A DNA stretch of 64,000 nt from Emiliania huxleyi CCMP1516 (GCF_000372725.1 NW_005200250.1:217007-281006), one strand, 5' to 3'. Shown: positions 31,760-41,757, counted from the first letter of the stretch. A program made the numbers and translations. Notes: generated from the letters alone by a model not told the origin.

Positions 31760-32669
31760 GGCGGCCACGCAACCCGGCGGCTGTGGGGTGGGCCCGCGGC
31801 GTGAGCTCGGGGAGAGCGTCGTTTCAGGAGTAGGAGGGACGCAGCGTCCCCGTCCAATCACCGCAGCGGTGTCAGGAGTAGGAGGGACAGATCCCAATCC
31901 GGGGAGGATGAGCCGTTAATGCGTGTGTCCGGCCTTTGATTGTGATGGAGAGCGGGGAGAGCGAGAGGCTGATGCGAGGGGTATATGAAGCGGGGTCGGC
32001 GAGGGGCTTTCTTCCCTTCGCCTCCACACTGCTCTCGCTGTGATGTATATGCGGTACTACTACTAGCTAATACAGGCGCACTCTGCGCGCAAAACATGCA
32101 CATGCACATGCACATGCACATGTGCACATGCGCATGCGTGCACATCGTGACAATGTGCGCCGCCCCCGGCCCCGCGCCCCCACCCCCCCAGCCCCCCACA
32201 CACGACACACAGCCACGCAACGGACACACACGCAAGAATTCAAGAAACGCGGGGAAGCCGTGAACTGTGAGAACACTCTGTGAACACCCGTGACGAAAAA
32301 CGGACGCACACCAAGCGCTAAGCGTGAGGACGCGATTTCGAATTCGGAGGTGGCATCTGAGCAAAATTGGGCCCGCCAGGTGTGAAAAAAATTATAAGGG
32401 TCATAATCGCCGATTCGATCCGGAAGCCACTCGACCATCGAGAGCGCGAGCGCCGTCGGCCGAAGTCGGCAAACGTAGATCAAATGGTTAGAGATAGCGT
32501 CCACTCAGAGACCGATAGCCGTAACACATTACCGAGGGAATTAGACACCACAGATACGCACAACCGACGCCCGAAGTGCCAAGAAGGACGTCATTAGTAC
32601 GAAACCTCAGAAAAGGCCATGGGCGTCGAGAGAACATTCCCTCGTGCCTCGAGAGGACAAAAAGAAAGA
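31760..32669. other. Intergenic region with simple repeats
   Basis: Holds a duplicated CAGGAGTAGGAGGGAC motif (31828 and 31871), a (CATGCA)n tract at about 32094-32150, and C/A-rich sequence to 32240. No gene is recognised. Confidence 0.5.
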
Positions 32670-32972
32670 CTAACCCGGGTGCCAGCGCGGCGGAAACGTC
32701 CCATTTCCGCTGCCAAACAGCCGGTTGGCCAGCAACTGCGCAGAGAGCCCAGCAAACATGTTGTGCCGTACCAGCTCCATATTGAGCCCGAAGAGCATGC
32801 CGCTTACCGGCTCGGCGGCCAAAGAGAGGTTGAGAAGCAGCGGCGGCACCTCCCGGTCCAGCCTGGCTGCCTCCGCCTGGCGCGCGGAAGCAAAGGAGGC
32901 CCAGTGCGCGCGGCATGCCTCGCCGCACGGTGTCAGTCCTGCACGCTCGAGGACGTCGGGAGGAAAGTTCAT
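32670..32972 (-). CDS. Hypothetical 100-residue protein or 3' exon
   Basis: The first ATG in the frame is at 32972 (MNFPPDVLERAGL); the frame is open upstream to 33128 with a hydrophobic, signal-like stretch but no ATG, so this may be the last exon of a secreted protein. The sequence has balanced composition, two cysteines (TPCGEACRAHW), amphipathic helices (LLNLSLAAEPVSGMLFGLNM) and ends SGNGTFPPRWHPG. I recognise no family. It is divergent to the Tudor-like gene that starts 90 bp away. Confidence 0.4.
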   Translation of the reverse strand: MNFPPDVLERAGLTPCGEACRAHWASFASARQAEAARLDREVPPLLLNLSLAAEPVSGMLFGLNMELVRHNMFAGLSAQLLANRLFGSGNGTFPPRWHPG

Positions 32973-33064
32973 AGATCGCCAGCGGCCACCGTCACGGCGC
33001 GGCGGCAGGCGCGGGACACGCGCGACGATCGGGGGGGCGACGACGGGCACGTGTGACGTGACGT

Positions 33065-33949
33065 ATGGGTGTGAGGTTACCGACTGCACTCCAAGTGCTC
33101 CAAGTGCAAGCGGCAAGGCGAAACACACACCACGAGATACTGAGTGACTCTGTGGGGCGTTTTGGGGGGTCTTCCGCTTCCCCAGGATATGTATGTATGT
33201 ACAATGTGAGAGGACTCGAGATTTGTTCGAGATTGGGGCAGGCCGCGGGCGACGCGGAGCTTCCGCCGGAGGACGACGCGGTCGAGATGGCGAGCGCCGT
33301 CCACGTGCTGGACAGCGTGGCGGAGGTGGGCCCGAACTACACCCTGCTGCGCAGCAAGGAGACGAAGGCGATGCGGCGGAAGCGACAGCTCGAGGATGCC
33401 AGGGCGGCGCTCGACGGCCACACTGTCCTGCCCACCGGATCGCGCCTCGAGATCTTCTGCGACAGCGAGCGGTGGTATCCTGCGACCGTCATGGCGCGGG
33501 AGGAGGACAGGGACGGACGGATCGTGCACGAGGTCGAGTACGACGGCTACCCGGATCGGCGGTGGTGGCACATGCTGGACGACGAGCGGTGGCGCGCCGT
33601 CCCAGAGCAGGCCGGCGCGGGCGCAGGCGGGGATGGGGATGGGGATGTGGCGATGGACCGCGTGGACGGCGAGCATGGCGCCCGTGCCGCGGGCGACGCC
33701 GAGGCGGCCGAGGTGCGGCCGGCGCCGCCTCCTGTGCGCCGGGGCGTGCGGCGCAGCGCGCTGGCGGACGCCCTCGAGGCGGAGGATGACGAGCAGCAGG
33801 AGGCGGCGGCGCGTGGCGATGAGCGGCCGATGCTAGCGCCTTACGTGCCAATATTTGGGCGCCTATTCGGCGCCCAATGTGCTAATATTGGTGATCCAGC
33901 GGCAAGACGTGCCACTGCACGGGGTGTGGGAATATCATTTAGGGAATAG
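33065..33949 (+). CDS. Tudor/Agenet-like domain protein
   Basis: The ATG at 33065 gives 294 aa. The centre (about residues 115-180) reads LPTGSRLEIFCDSERWYPAT, then RIVHEVEYDGYPDRRWWHML, the layout of a Tudor/chromo-barrel domain (W-Y-x-A-x-V ... H-x-V-x-Y-D). Such domains bind methylated histones or Arg/Lys and also occur in retrotransposon polyproteins. The preceding helix (RSKETKAMRRKRQLEDARAA) and the following Asp/Gly and acidic linkers are disordered. The last 35 codons run through a near-perfect inverted repeat, so the C-terminus may be accidental and the real end earlier. A chromatin reader or a mobile-element relic are both possible. Confidence 0.5.
   Translation: MGVRLPTALQVLQVQAARRNTHHEILSDSVGRFGGSSASPGYVCMYNVRGLEICSRLGQAAGDAELPPEDDAVEMASAVHVLDSVAEVGPNYTLLRSKETKAMRRKRQLEDARAALDGHTVLPTGSRLEIFCDSERWYPATVMAREEDRDGRIVHEVEYDGYPDRRWWHMLDDERWRAVPEQAGAGAGGDGDGDVAMDRVDGEHGARAAGDAEAAEVRPAPPPVRRGVRRSALADALEAEDDEQQEAAARGDERPMLAPYVPIFGRLFGAQCANIGDPAARRATARGVGISFRE
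33848..33891. repeat. 44-bp nested inverted repeat
   Basis: Outer arms CCAATATT/AATATTGG and inner arms TGGGCGCC/GGCGCCCA flank a TATTC loop, with a 7-nt bulge on the right side. It lies within the last codons of the Tudor-like gene. Confidence 0.85.
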
Positions 33950-34138
33950 GTAGACTATTCATCACTGTGGGGGGGGAGAGAGTGATAATAGGGGTGCTGA
34001 GGTGGGGCTGGGTGGAGGTGATTCTCCGGGTCAGTCTGGAGGTCATAAAGAGCCAGAAAAGCCTCATAAGGACACGGGGTGAAGGAAGGAAATCGGGCAT
34101 TCTCTTGCCGTCGATCATCTCAAGAGGCCGCGCAGTTC

Positions 34139-34750
34139 ATGGCCGACAAGGCATGTCTCGGGTACAGCAAGGTCAAACGAGAACAGACCGGCGAAGAAAC
34201 GGTGCGCGCGAGCCCTCTTGAGAGCGCGATCGCCAAGCAGGAGAAGCTGCGCAGCCGCCTTGACGCCGAGGCGAGCGTTGGCGTAAGCGCCGCCCTCGTC
34301 GGCTCCTTTGCGCTCTCGCTGCTTGTCGAGGCCAAGGACATGGAGGACGGGTCTTCGGTGCAATGGATGTTCGTGCTCTTCATGGCCACATCCGGTTCGC
34401 TCTGCCTGGTGGCGGTGATCACAACGGGCACCATCTACTGGGCTGGCACGCACATCATGTCCGCCACGCTCGACAATGTCGCGCAGGAGAACGACCTGTT
34501 CCGAGCGTTTTGGAAGCTCGGTGCCATGCGTGCGGCTCGGACGGGCGCCAGGCGCGCGTTCCAGCTCTCGGTCCCTCTATTCCTCGCCGGCATCACCGTC
34601 ATGATCCAGAGCTTCACAGGAGACGAGAGCGGAGGTGTCAGCGTGGTCGCGGCGGTGGTTGGGGGCGTCTTCTCCGCGACCATCACCTTTGGCCTGATCG
34701 TGACGGCTCTCATAGAGCGCTACACGTCAAAGACCACCGCGACCGCTTGA
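34139..34750 (+). CDS. Four-TM membrane protein, Orai-like
   Basis: The ATG at 34139 gives 203 aa in one exon. A basic/acidic N-terminal helix (AKQEKLRSRLDAEA) runs into TM1 VSAALVGSFALSLLVEAKD, then TM2 (FVLFMATSGSLCLVAVITTG), TM3 after a charged loop (FQLSVPLFLAGITVMIQSF), and TM4 (VVAAVVGGVFSATITFGLIV). The TM1 pattern S-A-L-x-G-F-A-[LM]-x-x-[LM]-V-E resembles Orai, where the Glu at the end of TM1 is the calcium selectivity filter, and spacing to TM2 is similar. Orai channels admit calcium across the plasma membrane after store release. Sequence similarity is limited and no STIM is visible, so other four-TM families remain possible. Confidence 0.45.
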   Translation: MADKACLGYSKVKREQTGEETVRASPLESAIAKQEKLRSRLDAEASVGVSAALVGSFALSLLVEAKDMEDGSSVQWMFVLFMATSGSLCLVAVITTGTIYWAGTHIMSATLDNVAQENDLFRAFWKLGAMRAARTGARRAFQLSVPLFLAGITVMIQSFTGDESGGVSVVAAVVGGVFSATITFGLIVTALIERYTSKTTATA

Positions 34751-34872
34751 TCCGCGTGCGAATCGAGAGGCGCGCGCGGAGCATGTCATGGCATGTGTCC
34801 TATGGGCTATGTTGCGAAATAAGGTGGTGCTCGGGCACAACCCTCTCATGTTAGGGTAGGACACGTGGCGTC

Positions 34873-34900
34873 ATGTGTGTGTGTGTGTGTGTGTGTGTGT
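34873..34900 (+). repeat. (TG)n microsatellite
   Basis: About 14 TG units upstream of the minisatellite at 35.1 kb. Confidence 0.95.
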
Positions 34901-35030
34901 CAGGGTGCCCACGAGCAGTGGGGAGGGTGGTGGGGAGACCACGAAGTTGGGGCCCCGATCGACCGCCCCGTAGTGACTGTCAAGCCTCCCGCCCACATAG
35001 GTGGGTCCCACGTCCCAGTCGGATGTCACG

Positions 35031-35210
35031 TCACGTCGCGGGTGCGTCGAGGTGCGTCGCCGATGCGTGTTGCGTCGCCGTGCGTCGCCGACCTCGCCGT
35101 GCGTCGCCGTGCGTCGCCGTGCGTCGCCGTGCGTCGCCGTGCGTCGCCGTGCGTCGCCGTGCGTCGCCGTGCGTCGCGGGTGCGTCGCCGGTGCGTCGCC
35201 GGCTGGCGGC
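35031..35210 (+). repeat. 10-bp minisatellite (CGTGCGTCGC)n
   Basis: Perfect 10-bp units from about 35097 to 35177, with degenerate GGTGCGTCGC-type copies on both sides. The open frames over it on both strands are artefacts. Confidence 0.95.
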
Positions 35211-35415
35211 GCCCGCTGCCAGCCGCGAAATCTGAGGTCGCCCCGCCCGCCTGCGCCCCCGCGACGGCCCCGCAGCGGCCGGGCCGGCTGCCTTGGTGGG
35301 CGGGGCACCTCCCGCTGCCGCGTCGCGGCCGCGGACGCGCTCGGAAGCACACCGCGGGCCTCTGCCGCGCGCCTCGAAAGCGTCGCCGCTCTCGACGCGC
35401 GGAAGAGCCGGTCCC

Positions 35416-36162
35416 ATGCGTCGGTCCGAGCGTCACGCACCCCCGTGCTCGGTCGCAGGCACCTACTCGACGGTCGACGAGCTCGCCGGCATGTCGCCCG
35501 CGCGATACGCCACTCCTGATCCCGATGACGACGGCTACGACGAGGACGTGCCCGCCGACCCCCCACCCCCTGCCGCCGACGACGATGCCGCGCCGGACGA
35601 CGAGCCTGTGGTCGGCGACGCCGATGGCGGCGGCGGCGGCGGCACGGGCAACGCGCGGCGCTGGGCCGAGGTCTTGCCCGACCCGTCGTGCTGCCCCGCG
35701 CTCCCGCTGCTTCTGCTCGCGCTCATCGGCACGGTCGCGTTTGCCTTCTCGCGTCCGCCCGCGGCGCTGCTGCAGTGTGGACCAGCCACTCCATTGACGC
35801 TGCTGCTGGCGCCTCGACCCGAGGCGCAGTCAAGGACAGGAGCAGCGGCGAGAGGCAGCGAAGAAGTGGCACGGACGCAGCGAGCGCGCAGAGGCAGAGC
35901 ACGAGTAGTCGAGCAGGAGAGGCGGCCGCACGTGCGAGCACGAGCACTGGTGTGCGGGACCACGTTGGTCGCATGTCGAGCTCGGACCTGCGCTTCGGGC
36001 CTTCGGCTTGGACACAGTTTTGTAGAGAAACGCGACAAACCTCAAACGGCCGGGTGTACTCTGAGTCTGTACACCAAGTACCCCTTTAACCCCTGTCCCA
36101 TTCGCCTCTCTGATATGCCAGGACAAGACGGGCGCGGAGCCCGCACTCGAAAGGGCTACTAG
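35416..36162 (+). CDS. Putative single-pass membrane protein with acidic Pro-rich domain
   Basis: Open frame with ATG at 35416; a CAG acceptor at about 35458 precedes TYSTVDELAGMSPARYATPD, so this may be an internal exon with the true start upstream. An Asp/Pro-rich stretch (DPDDDGYDEDVPADPPPP) leads to one hydrophobic helix, CCPALPLLLLALIGTVAFAF. The rest of the frame is basic and ordinary and may run past a missed donor. No family recognised; it resembles tail-anchored or type II acidic proteins common in algae. Confidence 0.35.
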   Translation: MRRSERHAPPCSVAGTYSTVDELAGMSPARYATPDPDDDGYDEDVPADPPPPAADDDAAPDDEPVVGDADGGGGGGTGNARRWAEVLPDPSCCPALPLLLLALIGTVAFAFSRPPAALLQCGPATPLTLLLAPRPEAQSRTGAAARGSEEVARTQRARRGRARVVEQERRPHVRARALVCGTTLVACRARTCASGLRLGHSFVEKRDKPQTAGCTLSLYTKYPFNPCPIRLSDMPGQDGRGARTRKGY

Positions 36163-37409
36163 CCTCTCTCGACGCTACGGCTTTTCTTTTGACTTACGCC
36201 GCCCTCCCCCCCCGGCCCCCCCCCCCCCCCACACGTAGAGCTAAGAGCCTGGCCTCGGTGCTAAGCCTCGGTGCTAAGCCCCGGACGTGATCGGATAGTG
36301 TGAGGCGCAAGCGGCTGTTGAGGGAAAAGGTTTGCAACCTAACGGAGGCGAGTGTAGCGGTGCGCTGTGCCGGCGCCGGTGCTGATGTGACTACTCCAAG
36401 AGACCGTGTCGATTGAAGACTACTCATGACAGAGTGAGAGAGTGTATGCGCGGGTGGACGCGGGCGAGAGGCGTGATGTGGGATGGCGCACCGGTCGCGG
36501 TGGTGCGGACGCCGCGCAGCCGTGAGGTGCTCTGAGTGGGGCCGCCGGGATAGAGCCTGCGCAGGCAGCAAAGGTGGGCGGCGTGAGCGCGCGCGGTGCC
36601 GCGCTCCATGGTGTGCGAGAGTGCCGGGCCAGGCGTGCCCCCATCAGCGACGGAAGCTCCAAGCCGGCACAGAAACTCCGACACGGGCGTCTGCTGGTTG
36701 CGCGTGTCGACGAGCGGGCCCGAGCGAGGCCGCAGAGGAGGAAGAACGTCGGTCGTGCGAGCGCTGAGGACAAACGGACGGCTGAGTGAGCGACGGCAGT
36801 CATACCGGCAAGCGTTGGTGTGCGGCGGCGGTCGCTCGGGGGCGGAGGCCGGCGGCAGGGAGAGAATCGGGCGAGAGCACGGAGCACGCCTACCGTTGAG
36901 CGAGATCAGACATCTACAGAGAGCACGTGCGGCCACGCCGAGCCACCGAGAGGCGCACCTGGCGCAACTCGAGCGTAAGTGACCGTGGCGGCAGCCGCTC
37001 GGCGCTCGAGGCGACCATCCGACCGCCGGGCGTGCCTCTGGCGCCGACTCGGCGCCGTCGGCGACCCCGCGCGGGCCAGAGTCATGTCGAGCCGGGGCTG
37101 AGCCGGCGGTGGCGGACGCTTGGATGCACGCTCCGGGGGGCTGCCGGGTCGGATCGGCCTTTCGGGCGCCGCCGCAGCGCCGCGGAGGCACTGTTCTGGT
37201 GAGAACACGCGCCACTGAGGCCGACTAAAGTTGCACGCCCAGGCCAGCCGGAAAAAATAGGTCGGAACATTGTAGGTCGGAACATATGGATATGCGCATA
37301 TCATCTGTAGATGGGGGGGTCGCCGCCCCTGACGGCCCGCTCGCCCGCACGCAAGCGCGCCCGAGCCGGCGAGGACGGCGAATCGGACGGCGGGGCTGTG
37401 GCGGTCGCG
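36163..37409. other. Intergenic, no supported gene
   Basis: Includes C-runs at 36205-36234, a repeated TAGGTCGGAACAT (37259 and 37274) and a 14-bp palindrome GATATGCGCATATC (37289-37302). The open frames are Arg/Pro/Ala-rich with no domain. Confidence 0.45.
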
Positions 37410-37509
37410 GATGGCTTCGAGGCGCCCGTCTTTGGCGCGCGCGTCCCTTCGGCCAGGTCACCACGCTGCCGCTCGAGGGCGAGAGGACGGCCCTCTGGCA
37501 GCGAGCGAC

Positions 37510-38086
37510 ATGAATGGCGTCGCAAGTGATCGCGCGGACGCTTGGTACGTCACCACTGCTGACTCAGTGCTGCACGTCTCTGCGGCCGGGCGCGTGCGCA
37601 GCGTGGCAACCCTGGAAGGCGCCGGCCTCCGCGGCATCGCCGTCAGCCCGGACGGCAGCGCTCTGTTTGTGGCGGACTTTGACGGCCGCAAGATCCTACA
37701 GGTGGAGGCTGCGACTGGCGCGGTGACCACTCTTGCGGGCAGTGGCACTCGCGGCAGCGCTGATGGGGTGGGCGGCGCGGCGCAGTTCCACTACCCACAT
37801 GCGGCGTCGCCATCAGCCCGGACGGCAGCGCGCTGTTTGTGACAGACTTCGGCAACCACAAGATCCGGCGGGTGGAGGTGGGGACTGGCGCGGTGACCAC
37901 GCTTGTGGGCAGCGGCACTCGCGGCAGTGCTGATGGCGTGGGCGGCGCGGCGCAGTTCTACTACCCATGCGGCGTCGACCTCAGCCCAGGCAGCGCTCTC
38001 TGTTTGTTGCTGACTTCGGCGGCGACAAGATCCGGCGGGTGGAGGTGGCGACGGGCGCGGTGACCACGGTGGCGGGCAGCGTATAA
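37510..38086 (+). pseudogene. NHL-repeat gene with frameshifts
   Basis: From ATG 37510 the first blade is intact (AGLRGIAVSPDGSALFVADF then KILQVEAATGAVTTLAGSG). Blade 2 continues in another frame (VTDFGNHKIRRVEVGTGAVT) after an extra dinucleotide near 37797, and blade 3 shifts again near 38000 before a stop. The DNA period is about 165-170 bp and units are very similar, including GTRGSADGVGGAAQF between blades. NHL beta-propellers form large families in algae. Two frame breaks in three blades point to a decaying copy or a sequencing problem. Confidence 0.7.
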
Positions 38087-38332
38087 GTAGAGGAACCAGT
38101 GGAGATATACGAATACAGGAAAGCGCAGGAATCGGCGCCCGGCCAGCTCCTCGCGAGAGTCTCATGTTTTCACGGAGGTCGGAGCACGGTGCACGGCAGT
38201 TCGTCCCTCATTTTAACAACATAAGAGCTACAAAGGCGTACGGAACGCGCCCCCATGATACTAACACCCCCGTCGGACTCCGTGAGCCGCGGTTACAGAA
38301 TCGGTTGTCAAGGGCACAGCCGCGCGCGGCGC

Positions 38333-40628
38333 TCACCGAGTGATGACAATGTCGTCAATCTTCAGGATGAGCCGGACGCACTCGGTCGCGAGCGAGACGG
38401 CCGAGGTGTGGACGAGGAGCGGCACCAGCACGTTCTCCTCGAGGATGTTTGTCACCTTGCCCTTGCGCACGTTGATGCCCGCCGCCTTCTCGCCCTCCGC
38501 ATGCTTGTTCCGCAGCTCCGTCACGACGTGGATGGCGTCGAGCCCCGCATTCTCGGCGAGCGTGTACGGGACCACCTCCATCGCCTCGGCGAACGCGCGC
38601 ACGCAGTACGAGTGCATGCCTGCGGCGGGGCGGCGGCGGGCTGCGGCCGGGCGCGCGCGCGGCGGGGAGGGGCGGCGGGCGCGCGCCGAGCAGCGAGTCG
38701 GCCCACTTGGAGAGCTCGTACGAGAGCCGCATCTCCGGGGCGCCGCCGCCCGGCGTGAGGAACCGCTTCTTGACGAGGCAGCGCAGCACGCAGAGCGCGT
38801 CGTGCAGCGAGCGCTCCGACTCGTCGAGCACGAGGTTGTTGGACGCCTGCAGAGGGGCGGCGGAGGGGGCCGGTCGGGCGGCGCGGTCGGGCGGCGGCTC
38901 GCGGGCGCGGCGCGCTCCTTGCACAGGATGGTGACGGTCTTGCCCTCGTTCGGCACGCCCGTCACGCGCACAATCTTGCCGTCGCCCGTCGACACCTCGT
39001 GGACGAGCTCCGCGCGGCCGAGCTTCTCCGGGTGGAAGGTGTCGATGTTTGCGATGGGCAGGCAGCCGCAGGTCTTGCAGATGAACTCGACGTCGTCGCG
39101 TTCGATGTCCTTGACGACGAGGATCTTCATCTTTGCGAGGAAGTGCAGCGACAGGTCGTTGACCGCGTCCCGCAGGATCGACTTTTGGATGAGCAGCACG
39201 TTGCAGCCGCTCTTTTGCACCTTCTTGCACATGTCGAGGATGTACTTGCGCTCTTCCTTGAGGATCCGGTCCTGCAGCACCGGCGCCGCGGTGAGGGGAG
39301 GGCCGGCAAGCCGCACGCGTGGGGCCGGCCGCGCGCCATCTGCGTGTAGTCAGAGACGGTCACGTTTTGCTCGATGTCGGTCTTTGGCGCCGAAAGGCAA
39401 AACTGGATCAGGCCAATCTTGGCGCCGGTGACCTTGGTCGGCCCGCCAGCCGCGTGCGACACCTTTTGGGTGAAGACGAGCCCGTTGACGAGCTCGGTGT
39501 CGTCGATGGTGCCGCCGAGCTTCTTGACGGTCGCGATGTCGCGCAGGTCGACGTTTGTGGCGGTGGCGGGGTCGATGACGGAGAGCAGCGCGTCCACGGC
39601 GAGCGGCGCGAGCAGCGAGGAGTTGTTGGAGATGACCTTCGAGTTGAGCGACGTCGCCGCCGCCTTGATGAGCTGCTCGCGGTCGCCTGTGGGGCGGCGC
39701 CGGAGCGGTGAGCTTCGACACGCGTCGGGGCGGCGGAGGCGGCGGCGGCGGCGTGGCGAGGGGCGGCGGCAAGTGGCGTGGGGCGGCGGCAAGTGGCGAG
39801 GGGCGGCGGTGGCGAGGGGCGGCGGCGAGGGGTGCACCTAGGTCGACGGGGATCGACATGGCCTGCAGGATCTCCTCCGACTTCTTCGCCGCGAGCAGGA
39901 ACGACTCCGAGATGACGGTCGGGTGGATGCCCTTCTTGAGCAGGATCTCCGCCTACGCAAGCCACGGCGCGTGTGTGCGAGCCGGCGGCGTGGCTCGGAG
40001 GGAGAGGCGAGTGGTGGGGGGGGGGGGGGGGCAGCCTGGTTGAGGAGGGCGCCGGCAATGACCGTGACGGTGGTGGTCCCATCGCCCGCCTCGACGTCCT
40101 GCGACTTGGACAGGTCCACCAGCATCTTTGCAGTCGGGTGAGCGACCTGTTTGGCGGGAGAGAGAGGAGCGCCTGGGTGAGGGAGAGCGGGGATGGTGCG
40201 GAGCCGGCTGTATGCGCGGCTCGCCTCCATCTGCTTCAGGATCGTCGCTCCGTCGTTGGTGATGACCACGTCGCCGCCCGCCGACGAGATCTGCGGGGAG
40301 GGCGAGCGGTGCGTCAAGCCGGCGGTGAGTGGCGGCGAGGCGTGCGGCGGGGTTGGGCGCCATCTTGTCCATGCCACGCGGGCCGAGCGACGTGCGCACG
40401 GCGTCGGCGACCGACTTGGCCGCCACGATGTTGCTCTCGCGCACGCTGCGGCAAGGCAACGGGCTCAACCGCCCGCGGCCGTTCTCTCGCGGCTGCAACC
40501 GCCGTGGCGGCGGCGCGGCAGGGCGGGAGCGGGCACGGCGTGTGCGAGGGCGCAACGCACCCCTTCTCCTGAGCGCGATCGCTAGCCTTGCGAGTTTGGC
40601 CTGGACCGCTGGCGGCTGAAGGCGGCAT
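38333..40628 (-). CDS. CCT4: T-complex protein 1 subunit delta (CCT4)
   Basis: ATG at 40628, stop at 38333. Nine exons fit the family without a gap: 40561-40628, 40361-40445, 40225-40290, 40036-40146, 39838-39952, 39337-39686, 38918-39271, 38687-38846, 38333-38619, giving 531 aa (usual about 530-540). CCT folds actin, tubulin and other clients in the cytosol. Motifs in order: [125 protein letters not shown], then [16 protein letters not shown] and [14 protein letters not shown]-site residues (GDGTT, NDGAT, GGGAPE) are intact. Only two of eight introns have GT donors; five have GC and one reads GA. Confidence 0.95.
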
Positions 40629-41036
40629 CGTTGTTCTGGCGGCAAGAGAGGTCGAGGCCCGCGCAACGCCTCTGGGCCCGCGCCAAGCCACATTCTTTTT
40701 CTCTCAGCGCATGCACATGTACATGTAACGCAAACCGCCGCCTGGTAAACATCGGCAGGGGGCACAGGCGCCTTGTTGCCGATTTGAAGCTCACGAGCTC
40801 GCTTGCGAGCAAGGGCAAGGACGCGGCCGGCGTCTCTCTCTCTCTCTCTCTCTCTACGCGGCCGGCGACGGAGAGCTCGGCTGGAAGGGGGCGTATGAGG
40901 TATGTTCGCTTCGGCAATACGGAGCCCGGGCTGCTCAATCTGGTCAAAGGGCGCGGCAAGTACTCGCCGTCGGGAGCGACGGCAGCGGGCGGTGGCGGAG
41001 GAGGAGGACGAGGAGGAGGAGGCGCGGAGGTGGAGG

Positions 41037-41193
41037 GAGCGGCCGCTCACTGCTCGGTCCCCCCCCCCCCCTGCACAACTAAGCTAGGGGGGGGGGGGGT
41101 CTGACCCCCCAGCAGCAGAGCGCTGCTGCTGGGGAGGGGGTCGGCCATGAGCTTAGTTGTGCAGGGGGGGTACCGAGCAGCGAGCGGCCGCTC
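41037..41193. repeat. 157-bp foldback (long inverted repeat)
   Basis: The left arm GAGCGGCCGCTCACTGCTCG..., C-run, GCACAACTAAGCT is mirrored by AGCTTAGTTGTGC, G-run, ...CGAGCAGCGAGCGGCCGCTC on the right. The centre (about 41105-41134) is itself a perfect hairpin, CAGCAGCAG/CTGCTGCTG. Almost the whole segment can pair with itself. It resembles a foldback/MITE-type element; no target duplication is evident. Confidence 0.9.
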
Positions 41194-41650
41194 AGGAGGT
41201 AGGGAGGGGAGGGGGAGGATGCGGATGCCCCCAAGGGAAAGCTCAAGGAGCTGGATGGCGATTACCGCTTTGCGGATTGCGCGGGAGCAGGATTGCGATC
41301 TGCGCTTGTTCGACTTCGAGAGCTTCGGAGGCTTTGGAAAGGAGGTTCGCAGCACCCTGGAGGGAGGCGGCGAACCAGCTGAGCAACAAACTTTCGCATG
41401 CTCAGCACCTGGACGAGGTCACATGGACAACCAAGAACTGGCACGGCCTGCAAATGCAGCGTTTGTCTGTCGTCCTCCACACCGCTGTGGCCTGTGGCGT
41501 GGCAGACGGTGAACGAGCTAGCGTGCGGGGAGAGCGCAGAGCGGCATTGTGCATGGTGCGGAGTGCATTGCCGTTCTTAACGGAGTCGCTTAGGCGGCTC
41601 CGGTGGTGAGCCGGTGTGTGTGCCAGTCCGCGCCAGTCCGCGCCCTTGTC

Positions 41651-41697
41651 GAAGAAAGAAAGAAAGAAAACGGACAACCCAAGGGAGGGACGGGAGA
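41651..41697 (-). mobile_element. 5'-truncated non-LTR retrotransposon tail
   Basis: On the minus strand: CCCTCCCTTGGGTTGTC, CGTTTTC and a (TTTC)n tail. It matches the 3' ends at 52.7 and 61.0 kb. It lies about 60 bp upstream of the deubiquitinase start codon. No target-site duplication is visible. Confidence 0.65.
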
Positions 41698-41757
41698 ACG
41701 GATGTGTGCAGAATTCTTTTGGCAGTGCGCCGGGCAGAGGCTCTCGCCAGCGCGTGT

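Larger units (their letters stand above)
40629..41757. other. Divergent intergenic region between CCT4 and the deubiquitinase
   Basis: Contains a (TC)n tract at about 40837-40855, a 157-bp foldback repeat and a retrotransposon tail (both listed). No gene is supported; both promoters must lie here. Confidence 0.55.

Noticed and set aside
32330-32540. tRNA-like phrases (TTTCGAATTC, GGTTAGAGATAGCG)
   Set aside because: No cloverleaf with a proper acceptor and T-arm could be paired. No tRNA found elsewhere by GTTCRA-type boxes on either strand.
35031-35210. CRISPR-like direct repeats
   Set aside because: Units are contiguous 10-mers without spacers; this is a minisatellite in a eukaryotic genome. 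The other tandem arrays fail for the same reason.
36420-37215. 263-residue minus-strand frame
   Set aside because: Arg/Pro/Ala-rich, no ATG-anchored domain, no splice-consistent partner; looks like chance openness.
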